Positions 25,036 to 34,048 of a stretch of 36,411 nt of DNA are shown here, piece by piece. The stretch covers positions 1 through 36,411 of the forward strand of contig JAIQZO010000107.1 in NCBI GenBank assembly GCA_021777055.1, in the 5' to 3' direction. This DNA comes from Candidatus Anammoxibacter sp. GTDB taxonomy: Bacteria; Planctomycetota; Brocadiia; Brocadiales; Anammoxibacteraceae. A program made the position numbers and the translations under genes. Every line of letters begins with the position of its first letter. Position 1 is the first letter of the stretch. The notes beneath the pieces are model-generated. The model saw only the letters and a program-made list of their open reading frames with translations, was not told the origin of the DNA and did not search any database.

Positions 25036-26193
25036 ATGACTAGCAGTTTTCCATTATCCGCCACTACCCCCTTCGGACTAGAGAAAGTTCTGGCGGAAGA
25101 ATTACGCTCCATTGGAGCTCAAAATGTTTGCGCAAGACGCCGCTTTGTGGAATTTACAGGCAACAAATATATATTATATAAGGCCAACCTTTGGTGCCGT
25201 ACCGCGATCCGCATCCTAAAACCCATCGCCCGTTTTGATATTAATAAAGAAAAGGATCTGTATGTTGAGATACAGAAAATCTGCTGGGATCAATACATCA
25301 CTCCGGAATCATCCATAACGATCGATTCATTTGTACGGAACTCCATCTTTACCCATTCTCTTTACGTCTCACAGTTAACCAAAGACGCCATTGTAGATCA
25401 GATTCGTCAGAAGACAGGGCTCCGCCCAAACGTTGATCAGGTATCGCCAGATTTGCGTCTAAATCTGCATATACAAAATAATGAGGCAGTTCTTTCTCTT
25501 GATTCGTCAGGTGCGTCATTACACAAAAGGGGATATCGTGTTCGAACAAATACAGTGCCTTTAAATGAAGTTCTCGCGGCAGGTATCCTTTATTTAACTA
25601 AATGGGACTGTAATTCAAGTTTTATTGATCCTATGTGTGGTTCTGGAACTTTCCTGATTGAAGCGGCCATGATGGCGCTAAAGCGTGTACCAGGTTATTA
25701 TCGTAGCGAATTTGGATTTATGCGTTGGCTGGATTACGATTCAAACTTATACCATTCCATTCAAGACGAGGCAAAAAAGAACGAAACTGGAACCATCACT
25801 TTTCCCATCATTGGATCAGATGTAAACAAAACAAGTTACCGGATTGCTTGTGAAAACATTATAAATGCCAACATGGAAGAGCTCATAGAGGTTCATCATT
25901 GTGCATTTGAGGAACAAATACCCCCTGCACCTCCCGGCATAATGGTAATGAATCCTCCTTATGGAGAACGGCAAGAAGTAAGCCAACTGCGGGAAAGATA
26001 CAAAACAATAGGTGATGTCTTAAAAAACAGATACAATGGATACACTGCTTATGTTTTTACTGGTAACATGCAAGAGGCGAAACATATCGGCCTACGCCCA
26101 TCTCGCCGTATAGAACTGTTCAATGGTGCGATTGATTGCCGTTTATACAAATTTGACATTTATGCCGGTAGTAGAAAATCAGTGGAAAAATAG
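25036..26193 (+). CDS. THUMP-domain class I RNA methyltransferase (RlmL N-terminal type)
   Basis: A 385-residue protein. An N-terminal ferredoxin-like and THUMP RNA-binding region (TTPFGLEKVLAEELRSIGAQ through about residue 160) precedes a UPF0020-type Rossmann methyltransferase. Motifs include FIDPMCGSGTFLIEAAMMA (about 196-214, SAM site) and MNPPYGERQ (about 305-313), the catalytic NPPY of N2-guanine methyltransferases. It matches the first half of E. coli RlmL, which makes m2G2445 in 23S rRNA; the fused RlmK half is absent, as usual outside gammaproteobacteria. No obvious ribosome site precedes the ATG. Cytoplasmic, monocistronic. Exact target base inferred only. Confidence 0.88.
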   Translation: MTSSFPLSATTPFGLEKVLAEELRSIGAQNVCARRRFVEFTGNKYILYKANLWCRTAIRILKPIARFDINKEKDLYVEIQKICWDQYITPESSITIDSFVRNSIFTHSLYVSQLTKDAIVDQIRQKTGLRPNVDQVSPDLRLNLHIQNNEAVLSLDSSGASLHKRGYRVRTNTVPLNEVLAAGILYLTKWDCNSSFIDPMCGSGTFLIEAAMMALKRVPGYYRSEFGFMRWLDYDSNLYHSIQDEAKKNETGTITFPIIGSDVNKTSYRIACENIINANMEELIEVHHCAFEEQIPPAPPGIMVMNPPYGERQEVSQLRERYKTIGDVLKNRYNGYTAYVFTGNMQEAKHIGLRPSRRIELFNGAIDCRLYKFDIYAGSRKSVEK

Positions 26194-26885
26194 TACTAGA
26201 ATCTTCCCTTGCTGCAATTACGGATAAAATCTTATTGAATAAAACCTCTGACTCTATGGCTTTCAGTTCAGATATTTATTGTTCTACCCATTCTATTTTA
26301 TTCGCCACTCTTTATGTGGCCCTTACCTGAATCACACTTTAATTAGAGATTTAACCTCTATTATTCCCTAATTAATATTTGTTTTCCTCATATCTATGTG
26401 TCGACTTATGGATGAATAACTGGTGCTAAAGAAATTGTTAATTTCCTGGTTATCATGCATGTCTGTACCCATTTCTTCTTTTAAGCAACTTATATATGAT
26501 CTTTATACCGTAGGTATATATAGAATTACAGTACCATGGATAGTTCTAATTGCTGGCGGATTATTACAGCCCTAAAATAATTCCTTGCATATAAGACGAA
26601 AGAAACATAAGATATGCACGATTTTCCATGAGAATGCTTTTGAACTTCCATTGGAACAGGTGACCATAAATCGATGTTTTATGGTAAAAAAACATAATGA
26701 AGAATCAATGCGTGATCTTGATCACCACAAGATTCTTTTTATCTCTTTGATTAATAATGAATTGTGGTTGTTGTTGCAAAAAAAGCTAAAGAAATAGAAA
26801 AAACAACCGATTTTTAAATATATATGCAAAAGTATGGGTTCTTAAGAGAATTTTAAAATGGTTAGTGTTTAGAAGAGGAGGAAAA
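26194..26885. other. Intergenic, no gene supported
   Basis: Nearly 700 bases. A 70-codon frame (26585-26797) has no ribosome site and unconvincing composition. A small TATACC-GTA-GGTATA inverted repeat lies near 26500. The 3' end holds the strong ribosome site of the next small gene. Confidence 0.4.
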
Positions 26886-27098
26886 ATGATAAGCACAATA
26901 CTTTTTAAAAGAATAAATCCGTTAGTTGCAAGAGGTAGGAAACTTGTTAATTCATTGGGACAAGCACTTCGTGATTTACCAGACGAAGATATTTCTCTCA
27001 AACAGAAACTTAACAATTATATTATTAATGAAGCTATAAATAAAGAGTCCAACAATCAGGCCGTAAATGATTTGCGCCAAGCGGGCATATCTATTTAA
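26886..27098 (+). CDS. Small hypothetical protein (70 aa)
   Basis: A helical, charged protein (NPLVARGRKLVNSLGQALRD, then EDISLKQKLNNYIINEAINK). The strong ribosome site GAGGAGG (26876-26882) stands directly before the ATG at 26886, which is better than the frame opening at 26865. No Cys, no membrane segment, no known family to me. A structured inverted repeat follows at 27145. Confidence 0.65.
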   Translation: MISTILFKRINPLVARGRKLVNSLGQALRDLPDEDISLKQKLNNYIINEAINKESNNQAVNDLRQAGISI

Positions 27099-27144
27099 GG
27101 CTAAACAGTTATGGTAACCTAAGGGAGAGATAAATCACTACAGT

Positions 27145-27214
27145 TATTTTTAGACAAACATTAAACCAATTCATTGCTTGGAATGAACGTTTAACCGTCT
27201 GATGTCTAAAAATA
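27145..27214 (+). terminator. Long-loop hairpin after the 70-residue gene
   Basis: TATTTTTAGACA (27145-27156) pairs exactly with TGTCTAAAAATA (27203-27214). Within the loop TTCATT / AATGAA and AAAC / GTTT can pair too. No T-run follows. It could be a 3' stabilising structure or a repeat element. Confidence 0.45.
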
Positions 27215-27283
27215 CGTAGTGCAGGGAAGGTGTTTGGTTCTTAACAGATTTCATGTAATGGCTGTCCCTAACATTTTCTTTTT

Positions 27284-28039
27284 TTAATTATGCTTTAGAC
27301 CGTCAACCATTGTCGCCCCTTTGAGAGATTTTACATCTGCTAGCTGCTCAGGTGTTACTTTGGCGTTGCGAAAGTTTGCCATTGCCATCTCTGCTCTCTT
27401 CAAATTGGCGCCACTTAGATTAGCGCCACTCAGATTAGCCCCAAACAGTTTGGCTTCACTTAAGTCTGCTTCCCTTAAGTCTGCGCCTTGGAGATTCGCC
27501 CCTATCAGATTTGCTTTAACCAGCGATGACTTACGTAGATCAGCTCCGATTAAGTCGACACGGGTGAGGTAAATCTCCGTTAGGTTCAGCTCATTTAGCC
27601 TCGCACCATTTAGGTCTGCCCTGAGCCGCAGATGATGACGTCCAATTGCACCGCCAAGAGTTAAGACATGGTCATCTTCATATATCAATTCTAATTCGTA
27701 CAGGTATCGGAGCAGGAATCTCTTCCGCTCGCCATCCAACTGTCTTAAAACTGCTACGGTACGTTTATTTGCAATGTTCCGAACTTCAGACTTTGGTCCA
27801 GATATCCGCAACTCTTCTCCAAGTAATAGGTTCTCTAGCCAGCCGATGTAGCTTTGTAGCATAGATTCGCGGGCATGTTCTCCCACCGATCTCCTGGCTC
27901 GTACATTCTCAGACAAATTGAACCATGACAAACAGAAACCCAGAATGGCAGGAACGATCAACAGTTGTAACCAATCCCAAAGGGTCTTACCTCGAAAACC
28001 AGTCCATGAAAAGACTTGCTGAAGATTTGACTTTGCCAT
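27284..28039 (-). CDS. Membrane-anchored pentapeptide-repeat protein
   Basis: A 251-residue protein. One N-terminal membrane segment (LLIVPAILGFCLSWF, about 26-41) is followed by a charged helical region and then, from about residue 140 to 235, A(D/N)LXX pentapeptide repeats (ANLIGANLQGADLREADLSE, GANLSGANLSGANLKRAEM) forming a right-handed quadrilateral helix. The extra N-terminal region is like that of pentapeptide proteins in cyanobacteria and planctomycetes. The role is unknown; DNA-mimic gyrase protection is known for some soluble members but is not indicated here. Start: the frame opens at 28072, but GGGAAG before the ATG at 28039 supports the shorter form. Confidence 0.82.
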   Translation of the reverse strand: MAKSNLQQVFSWTGFRGKTLWDWLQLLIVPAILGFCLSWFNLSENVRARRSVGEHARESMLQSYIGWLENLLLGEELRISGPKSEVRNIANKRTVAVLRQLDGERKRFLLRYLYELELIYEDDHVLTLGGAIGRHHLRLRADLNGARLNELNLTEIYLTRVDLIGADLRKSSLVKANLIGANLQGADLREADLSEAKLFGANLSGANLSGANLKRAEMAMANFRNAKVTPEQLADVKSLKGATMVDGLKHN

Positions 28040-28195
28040 TTTGTTCTTCCCTCTCTTCACAGAGTAAGGCAACGGACTCTCGTCTATTTCCCTCTCCTAA
28101 GGAAGGTGCAGTAATAAATTGGGCGTATAAACGTAAATCGCAACCTTAAATCTATTGACAAAAATAGAATTACCGATAAAGTTATGACTCTATGG

Positions 28196-28456
28196 TATTC
28201 TAGTACAACGTCTATGTTGTATTGGTGATAGCCATTCGATCTAAATTCTTTTTGTTAACAAATAGTACCTACTCAGGTGGATAGGCTAAAGGTAAAGCTT
28301 AAAGGCAAAAAGGCTGTAGCTTTTGCTTTTTGCCCTTAGTCGGTACCCTTAAAAGGCTTTATACTATTACCTTCAGTCTATTCACAAGCTACAGCGGATA
28401 AGACTTGAGAAATTGCACCCGTCATTAGAACGATGACAGAGTACTAGGATATTGAT
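28196..28456 (+). repeat. Element B, copy 1 (inverted partner at 35515)
   Basis: About 260 bp with short inverted ends TATTCTAGTAC / GTACTAGGATA. Its reverse complement matches 35515-35787 almost throughout (ACAACGTCTATGTTGT, TTAACAAATAGTACCTACTC, GGCAAAAAGGCTGTAGCTTT, AAAAGGCTTTAT, GCACCCGTCATTAGAACGAT). No coding capacity. Confidence 0.8.
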
Positions 28457-28471
28457 TGAAATTAATAGTTT

Positions 28472-28580
28472 AATACCGCATTGTCCGGTTAGTCTTTTGC
28501 TGTACAATAGCGCAATTTAGGCAATTTAGGTATAACACACTTATGTGCTACGCAAATAACTAACCGGACAACGTTGAGTT
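28472..28580. repeat. MITE family A, short copy (A4)
   Basis: Ends TTGTCCGGTTAG and CTAACCGGACAA are perfect inverted repeats enclosing about 70 bases. The interior (CTTTTGCTGTACAATA, TTTAGG repeats, ACTTATGTGCTACGCAAATA) corresponds to both flanks of copy A1 with the middle deleted. Confidence 0.75.
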
Positions 28581-28631
28581 TGATGTATAGTATCATCTCG
28601 TTTGCGAAAAGATTAGGTTTGATCCCAATTG

Positions 28632-28928
28632 CTACTCTCTCGCTTTGTATCTAAGTATATAGTATGAAACAAACAGCGCCCCAATTAGTAAGGGGGATCC
28701 AAATCTGCCGGTATACATATGAGGGGAAAGTCCATAGCTTCCTTTTAGTTCTACTATATCGGATTCTTTCAATTCAGTTACACTTCCGCCAATAACCAGA
28801 AAAAAGGTAAAAAGCAGTAATATCGCTGTCCAACGTTTTTTAAATGGTCTTCTCAGTACCAATAAACGAATAACCAAAGGTATAGAAAAGTAAAAAAAAC
28901 CATTTAATATTAAGTTGCATATCTCCAT
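28632..28928 (-). CDS. Small membrane protein of unknown function
   Basis: A 98-residue protein with three hydrophobic segments: ILNGFFYFSIPLVIRLLVL, WTAILLLFTFFLVIGGSV and LLIGALFVSYYIL, separated by basic RRPFKKR and a polar 25-residue loop. The frame opens with TTG at 28940, but the ATG at 28928 is the likelier start; neither has a clear ribosome site. No family recognised. Alone on its strand, next to element B and MITE A4. Confidence 0.6.
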   Translation of the reverse strand: MEICNLILNGFFYFSIPLVIRLLVLRRPFKKRWTAILLLFTFFLVIGGSVTELKESDIVELKGSYGLSPHMYTGRFGSPLLIGALFVSYYILRYKARE

Positions 28929-29216
28929 AACGAATACCAATTTATAATATATACGGATTAATTAGTATATTTTAAATGGGTCCTATTTCGCGATATAAAA
29001 CTAAATTCTGAAAATATTTTGTTAAGCATCTGGATGGTCTTCTGTCCATGGCTAACAATTTCATTTAGAGAATCAAACGTTATAAATTTCAGGCTTTTTT
29101 GGTTTTTTATGATTTTTAAGGCATAACCTGTCAAATTAGCCGCGTTATTTAAATCAAAGTTATAATGCGGCCTTAGTTTAGTAAAGATTACGCTCAGAAT
29201 TTGGATGAACGAAAAT

Positions 29217-29414
29217 TTAGTGTCCCACCTTGATTAGTGATTTAATCTTTATTATTCTTTTATTAAACTTTTCATTACGCCTACGTGTGGCTGAATAACC
29301 GAGACAAAACAAATCACCAATTTCTTGAGTATTATACCAACCAGTACGCCATAAAATATAGATTAATATATCTCTATTTATTTTATTTGCACCACGAATG
29401 AATGGGTAATTTAT
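29217..29414 (-). pseudogene. C-terminal remnant of a Y1 (REP-associated-type) transposase
   Basis: The last 65 codons of a leftward frame read INYPFIRGANKINRDILIYI, then WRTGWYNTQEIGDLFCLGYS and KSLIKV. This is the DnaA-like helix-turn-helix tail found after the Y1 HUH domain in many IS200-like/REP-associated transposases. The catalytic HUH and Tyr part is absent upstream, where the frame runs into unrelated sequence next to the membrane-protein gene. So this is a dead fragment. Assignment is from memory of the family tail. Confidence 0.55.
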
Positions 29415-29551
29415 TACATACGCATTCGTGGCTGATTTCATGTTACAAGAATAAGTGCCATAGATAACAATGTAACTCAATAACTCAAGCAAATGTCTAA
29501 ACGACAATGACTGAAGCACGCATATCTCTTTGTTGCCTAGCCAGAATAAGT

Positions 29552-31942
29552 TTACGAAGAACATTTCTTCCCTGGGTTCAAATTAATAATTATAGGGAAA
29601 ATATAAACTACCGCTGAAATAAGCAGTACGCATCTGAATCCGAATTCTACAGATAGGATTGCCGCCGCCGCGGAGCTGATAACAGACAGAAAACTGTTGA
29701 TCCCCCAGGCCCAGGGAATTGTGTCTGGCGATGATCTATCCAGCATTAATAAACCTGTGGGGAAAGCAAAGCCCATGAAAAAACCTGGTAGGCCCACTAT
29801 CAGGGATGTGATTATCAACCTAACGATAAACGGTAAGAAAATAGTATTCTTTAGTATTGGTAGAAGAGCCAGAAAATAGAATACCAGAAAGAGTATTGCT
29901 CCCGCCGGAGCACATCGGCAAAGCTTGATATTTTTTCTAAAAAACCCGGCGAGTAAACTACCTGAACCTGAGGCAATCAGTATGAAACTGATAACCGCCG
30001 AAGTGGAGTAAACCGCATTACCAAGATAGAAGATGAAGGAGTTTATGAAAATAATCTCGACAAACATATAACCCATTCCCAATGCACCAAAATAAAGTAG
30101 AGTTTTCCATTTTACATCTCTTCGGGTTTTTAGCCTGAATAACGGGAGTAGAATCAAAAAAATTGAAGCCATAAAAAGGATTACAAGAGTAAGCCAGGTA
30201 ATCAAATACCCCAGTTCAACATAAGGAACGCCACTGATGCCATAGATTTTTCTTAATTTTGGTAGTGTTCGTAATTTCAGAAATCTGCTCAGGAAAGGCT
30301 GGTTGTCTGTTGACGGCAGGATATTAAAATCATACTCTTTAAACAAATTTGTCTTCTCTTTATCAAATAAATCACTTATTAAAAGACCTGCATCTTCTTC
30401 TGAAATGTTATAAACAGTTGAAACTTCAGAGTTGCGATCATTAAATGTAATCAGATCAAATAGCATTTCCTTACAAAATTTTTGAAGTTTCTCAATTTCC
30501 GTTGACTTAAACGGTGACATCTTCATTGCATACGTAATAGTTCCCCAACTTTTTACTGCAACAAGATGATCCTCTGGGAAATTAATGCCATACTTATAAG
30601 CACCTTCAATCAAAGTTGCCCCAATCTTCAATGGATACCTGAGAGGGTAATCTTCCCAACAGGTTATAGAAAGCATCCCCCCTTTGGATAACCGCTTAAA
30701 CATTTCAGTAACCGAGTCAACTGTAACAAGATAGTTTGTCTGGATAGCATTGAGCCCGGCATTGCCACCGAAAGAATTTGTCATTGGTAGAGAAATCAGG
30801 TCATACACTACTACATCCTTCATCAAAAAGGCCCGTGAATCAGTCTGTTCTAAAGTAACATTATTTATCAGGGGATTTTTTTTAAGCTCTTTGTGCAAAA
30901 AGTCTGCCAATACTGGATGGGGTTCAACTGCAACTATTTCACCTGCCCTGCCACTGAGGGCAGCTACAATTTGGTTGCCTGTTCCTGTATCCAAGATTAA
31001 CACTTTACCAGGCTTACGAACTGCATATGGAGTAAAATCGCTGGTATAAGACATGAGTGACGTTTGGCCCGATTCAGGAAAAGGCAAAATACTGCCAATG
31101 CTATTTCCATTAATAAAAAAAGAGTTTTTCACCGCAACCGGACCATTATATGACAAACTAAGGCATGGTGCTCCACGTAAAGCAGGGGCCGAAACAACTT
31201 GAACAGATCCATAGGGATGGGGGGACTCAAACTCCAATAATGCGTCGGGCATATCAAGTGTCTTCTGAAGAGACTTATATTGAGATATTACAGGTTTTGG
31301 AGAAAAAAGAAGAACAGCAAAGACAATACAACCTCCTGTTAGAAGACAAAAAGTATGAAGCTTCCTGCCGGGCCAAAATAGAGAACAAGAAACTAGGCAG
31401 AGGAGCGCAGAGAACCCAGTCAACTTCATGGGGAGAAAGTATAACGATCCAATCATTATCAATAGCCCGCCAACTCCTGAGCCAAACAAGTTGGCACAAT
31501 ATAGTTGACCTATGTTTGCCGTATGTTTAGCAAATGTCAGCCCCAGAGCCAACGCCCCGCTTAAAAAAGGGAACATAAACAGAAAACAAGTGGCTACTAT
31601 TTTGACAAGATCTGTTTTTGACGTGAATAGTAAATAAGAGTCAAATCTGCAGAAAGAAGATTGGGCGGCTACCGGGACCAGTGCCATTGTTATCGCCGTA
31701 ACCAAAATCAACAAAAACATGTTTCGATCATAATGCAGGAGTAAGCGTTTCTTCCAAAATGTCAGACAAGTTCCGGCACTTCCGAATCCTAGCAACGCGA
31801 TAGAGATAACCATATAGGCAAAATGATACCATTGCATCACTGACATTAACTGTACCAGCGCCAACTGAAAGGCGATAATAGCCGCGGATAACACGCCTAT
31901 GCACCATTCTAATGGCCCGATACTCTTCCAACTCCCTCTCAT
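29552..31942 (-). CDS. Membrane-embedded spermidine synthase-like methyltransferase-fold protein
   Basis: A 796-residue protein. About six N-terminal membrane helices (residues 12-210) are followed by a Rossmann domain (about 235-520) with VLILDTGTGNQIVAALSG and EIVAVEPHP (314-343), as in the spermidine synthase/SAM-methyltransferase fold, and then about six more helices (580-790). Such fused proteins are widespread, but whether they make polyamines is not established; catalytic Asp residues typical of spermidine synthase are not evident to me. The ATG overlaps the stop of the PCMT-like gene by four bases, so the two are translationally coupled. Inner membrane. Family annotation good, activity open. 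Confidence 0.8.
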   Translation of the reverse strand: MRGSWKSIGPLEWCIGVLSAAIIAFQLALVQLMSVMQWYHFAYMVISIALLGFGSAGTCLTFWKKRLLLHYDRNMFLLILVTAITMALVPVAAQSSFCRFDSYLLFTSKTDLVKIVATCFLFMFPFLSGALALGLTFAKHTANIGQLYCANLFGSGVGGLLIMIGSLYFLPMKLTGFSALLCLVSCSLFWPGRKLHTFCLLTGGCIVFAVLLFSPKPVISQYKSLQKTLDMPDALLEFESPHPYGSVQVVSAPALRGAPCLSLSYNGPVAVKNSFFINGNSIGSILPFPESGQTSLMSYTSDFTPYAVRKPGKVLILDTGTGNQIVAALSGRAGEIVAVEPHPVLADFLHKELKKNPLINNVTLEQTDSRAFLMKDVVVYDLISLPMTNSFGGNAGLNAIQTNYLVTVDSVTEMFKRLSKGGMLSITCWEDYPLRYPLKIGATLIEGAYKYGINFPEDHLVAVKSWGTITYAMKMSPFKSTEIEKLQKFCKEMLFDLITFNDRNSEVSTVYNISEEDAGLLISDLFDKEKTNLFKEYDFNILPSTDNQPFLSRFLKLRTLPKLRKIYGISGVPYVELGYLITWLTLVILFMASIFLILLPLFRLKTRRDVKWKTLLYFGALGMGYMFVEIIFINSFIFYLGNAVYSTSAVISFILIASGSGSLLAGFFRKNIKLCRCAPAGAILFLVFYFLALLPILKNTIFLPFIVRLIITSLIVGLPGFFMGFAFPTGLLMLDRSSPDTIPWAWGINSFLSVISSAAAAILSVEFGFRCVLLISAVVYIFPIIINLNPGKKCSS

Positions 31943-32778
31943 TTACTCCTCCTGAAAGGAACAAAGCGGACCGGAATGAGTTTTCTGGTTATGATATCTT
32001 CCCCGTCTTTTTCTACCATCATAAGCCATTGAATGGAAAACGGTGTTCCCACCGGAATAATCATTTTTCCGCCATCTTTCAACTGTTTAATCAAGGGCGG
32101 TGGAATGTATCCAGCGGCACAAGTTACAATAATGTTGTCAAATGGAGCATGCTCATTCCAGCCGAAATAACCATCTGCGGTTTTTATATGGACATTATCA
32201 TAACCCAGCACTTTTAGTCGTTCCTTAGCCGTTTTACCTAACTCCGGCACGATTTCAATCGTATAAACCTCTTTGACAATATTTGCTAAAACAGCGGCCT
32301 GGTAACCTGAACCGGTCCCTATCTCAAGAACTGTCTCCTTTGCCTTTGGTTCAAGCTTTTCTGTCATATAAGCGACAATATAAGGCTGTGAAATTGTCTG
32401 CCCATACCCTATTGGCAAAGGACGATCAGCATATGCCTGTGATTCAATATTCTTCGGTATAAAACGGTGTCGTTCAACCATTTTCATAGAAATCAGAGTA
32501 GCTTGATGTTTTACCCCGCGCCCTTCAATTTGGGTCTCTACCATTTTTTCCCGTTGTTTACTATAATCATTAGCTGCAATGGGCATAATTCCTGTATGAA
32601 CAGCGGAATCACTTTCCGTTTGCCAGAGTTGCGCTTCTTGAACAGGCCAAATTCGCTTCTCTTGAGAAGCAAATACAACATTCGTCAAACTCTGCTTTGT
32701 ATTTGCCAACAAAGGGAAAAGAAGTGAAAAAATAATAATCATGAAAGTCGGTAATACCTTCAGATGTTTGTTTTGCAT
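31939..32778 (-). CDS. pcm: Exported protein-L-isoaspartate O-methyltransferase-like protein
   Basis: A 279-residue protein. The N-terminus has a hydrophobic export signal (TFMIIIFSLLFPLLA), unusual for an enzyme that needs cytoplasmic SAM. The PCMT core is intact: RHRFIPKN, PLPIGYGQTIS (120-130), SAM motif ETVLEIGTGSGYQ (148-160), and NIIVTCAAGYIPPPLIKQL. PCMT methylates isoaspartate to repair aged proteins. GGAGGGG before the ATG decides the start. It is followed with a four-base overlap by the spermidine synthase-like gene. Exported PCMT-like proteins are seen in several bacteria and their methyl donor outside the cytoplasm is unexplained; membrane anchoring facing inward is an alternative. 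Confidence 0.88.
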   Translation of the reverse strand: MQNKHLKVLPTFMIIIFSLLFPLLANTKQSLTNVVFASQEKRIWPVQEAQLWQTESDSAVHTGIMPIAANDYSKQREKMVETQIEGRGVKHQATLISMKMVERHRFIPKNIESQAYADRPLPIGYGQTISQPYIVAYMTEKLEPKAKETVLEIGTGSGYQAAVLANIVKEVYTIEIVPELGKTAKERLKVLGYDNVHIKTADGYFGWNEHAPFDNIIVTCAAGYIPPPLIKQLKDGGKMIIPVGTPFSIQWLMMVEKDGEDIITRKLIPVRFVPFRRSK

Positions 32779-33013
32779 TATCTACCCCTCCTTTACAAAT
32801 TTACCCTGCATTTGATAAGTTGCGACATAACTAATAAATTAGTGTTTGCGTACACTTAATATGTTTATTATACCCTAACTTATACGCTTTTTTTATTTTC
32901 GATTAACTTGATGGTATAGGAATTTTCATTTTAGGGCAAATACGTTGTTTTTTTTTGGTTGCAAGTTGTAACTATTTGAGATGCTATGAGTTGTGTTTGT
33001 TTTTGCTTGCGGT

Positions 33014-33039
33014 TGGTTCAAATCTCCGGATTTGAACCA
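33014..33039. repeat. Palindrome (GTTCAA/TTGAAC type)
   Basis: TGGTTCAAATC and GATTTGAACCA perfectly paired around TCCG. Confidence 0.55.
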
Positions 33040-33143
33040 CATCTGACTTTAACGCAACTCTGTTGCGAGTAAGAGAAATTAATGTTTACAGGCAATTGGT
33101 TGGGTCCAAAATGCAAAACCTACAGAGTATTGTTAATGTCAGA

Positions 33144-33170
33144 TTAGTTCAAGTCAGAGACTTGAACTAA
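33144..33170. repeat. Palindrome (GTTCAA/TTGAAC type)
   Basis: TTAGTTCAAGT and ACTTGAACTAA perfectly paired around CAGAG, 130 bases from the previous one. Confidence 0.55.
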
Positions 33171-33329
33171 CAACGCTGTTTGTTTGCGATAGGAGACGTG
33201 CTTCGTTGGAGACTTTAGTCCGCCGTAGGCACTAATTTAATAGTATATGAATTTTCATTTTAATTCCTTATCCGAGAAATAGTTGCAAATTATTATTAAT
33301 GTTGGATGCGGCAGGGCCACCAAAAACTT

Positions 33330-33450
33330 TTTCTCTGTTAGTTTTTCTTGAATATCGAACAGCAGAACAAGGAGCCGCAGAATGATGAAGGATTAAAACT
33401 TCGTAATTCTGCGGTTCCTTGTTCGATATTCTGCGGTTCAAAAAGAGAAG
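33330..33450. repeat. Large imperfect hairpin
   Basis: GAATATCGAAC...AACAAGGAGCCGCAGAAT (33350-33382) pairs with ATTCTGCGGTTCCTTGTTCG plus ATATTC (33406-33431) apart from an eight-base insertion. Pairing continues outward (TTCTCT...AGAGAA). Confidence 0.6.
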
Positions 33451-33857
33451 AGTAAACTACTTTTAGTCAATTATGAATGGTGCCCATAATCATAATCGCA
33501 TTGTGTGGATTAAGATTAAGAGTACGATTAGGATTAAGATTTTAAAAGCTAAAAAGTCTGACGTAGGTGCCCATTTAATGATTTAGGAATTTTCATTTTG
33601 GGCGAAATACGTTTTCTTTAGTGCCGATGTGTAACTAATGTATATATCATGAGTTAAAATGTGAGGTGTGTAAAGTGATAGCGAAACCTGTTAATAGTTC
33701 TAGCCCTTTATGCTAGGGATTAAATTAACTTTATCTCTAACGATGCCGATAATAAAAATAAAAGTTACAATGAATGAGCTACTGTTTGTCATTATATCGT
33801 TGCCTTTTTTTAATCGGTTAAGCATAGCAAAAAGGCATACTATATCTATAATTAAAT

Positions 33858-34048
33858 GCGGAAACTGAAAGAGACTATAAATGCATATATTTGAAGGGAA
33901 TAGTTTCGGGATTTATAAAGGGACTAAATTTATAATAATTATTAGTCACAAGAATAAGTAACCCTGGCTATTTAAAATTTCTGTTAGTTTCCGCTTAGCT
34001 AATACCGCTTTTTTTACGGCAGTGCAAAGACTTCATATTTGCACTGCC
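33858..34048 (+). ncRNA. Candidate structured small RNA or small-ORF transcript
   Basis: GCGGAAACT (33858-33866) is exactly complementary to AGTTTCCGC (33986-33994) and would close a ~135-base domain. A canonical terminator follows at 34018. Inside lies a 26-codon frame (33881-33961, MHIFEGNSFGIYKG...) with only a weak AAAGAG upstream. Either a small RNA or a micro-protein gene would explain the orphan terminator. No promoter is convincing. Confidence 0.35.

Larger units (their letters stand above)
32911..33620 (+). repeat. Direct repeats G, three copies
   Basis: ATAGGAATTTTCATTTTAGG (32917), TATGAATTTTCATTTTAA (33245) and TTAGGAATTTTCATTTTGGG (33583) start similar blocks roughly 330 bases apart. 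Copies 1 and 3 continue with GGC-AATACGTT; copies 2 and 3 share upstream GTAGGYRC..ATTTAAT. Confidence 0.5.
32779..34017. other. Long repeat-rich intergenic region
   Basis: No supported protein gene over 1.2 kb (1.67 kb to the DUF302 gene). It contains three direct repeats G, two GTTCAA-type palindromes, a large hairpin, a GGATTAAGATT tandem (33510-33545) and the candidate small RNA. Element density suggests a non-coding insertion hot spot. Confidence 0.5.

Noticed and set aside
24708..25112. 134-codon leftward frame overlapping the rRNA methyltransferase start
   Set aside because: No ribosome site, no family resemblance; it runs antisense into a well-supported gene and through repeat F, so it is chance.
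33014..33039. tRNA T-arm (GGTTCAAATC resembles a TPsiC arm)
   Set aside because: The sequence is a symmetrical palindrome; no acceptor, D or anticodon arm can be placed around it.
32911..33620. CRISPR array from the spaced repeats
   Set aside because: Repeats are three, imperfect, about 330 bp apart; no cas gene is present. No CRISPR pattern is seen anywhere in the window.
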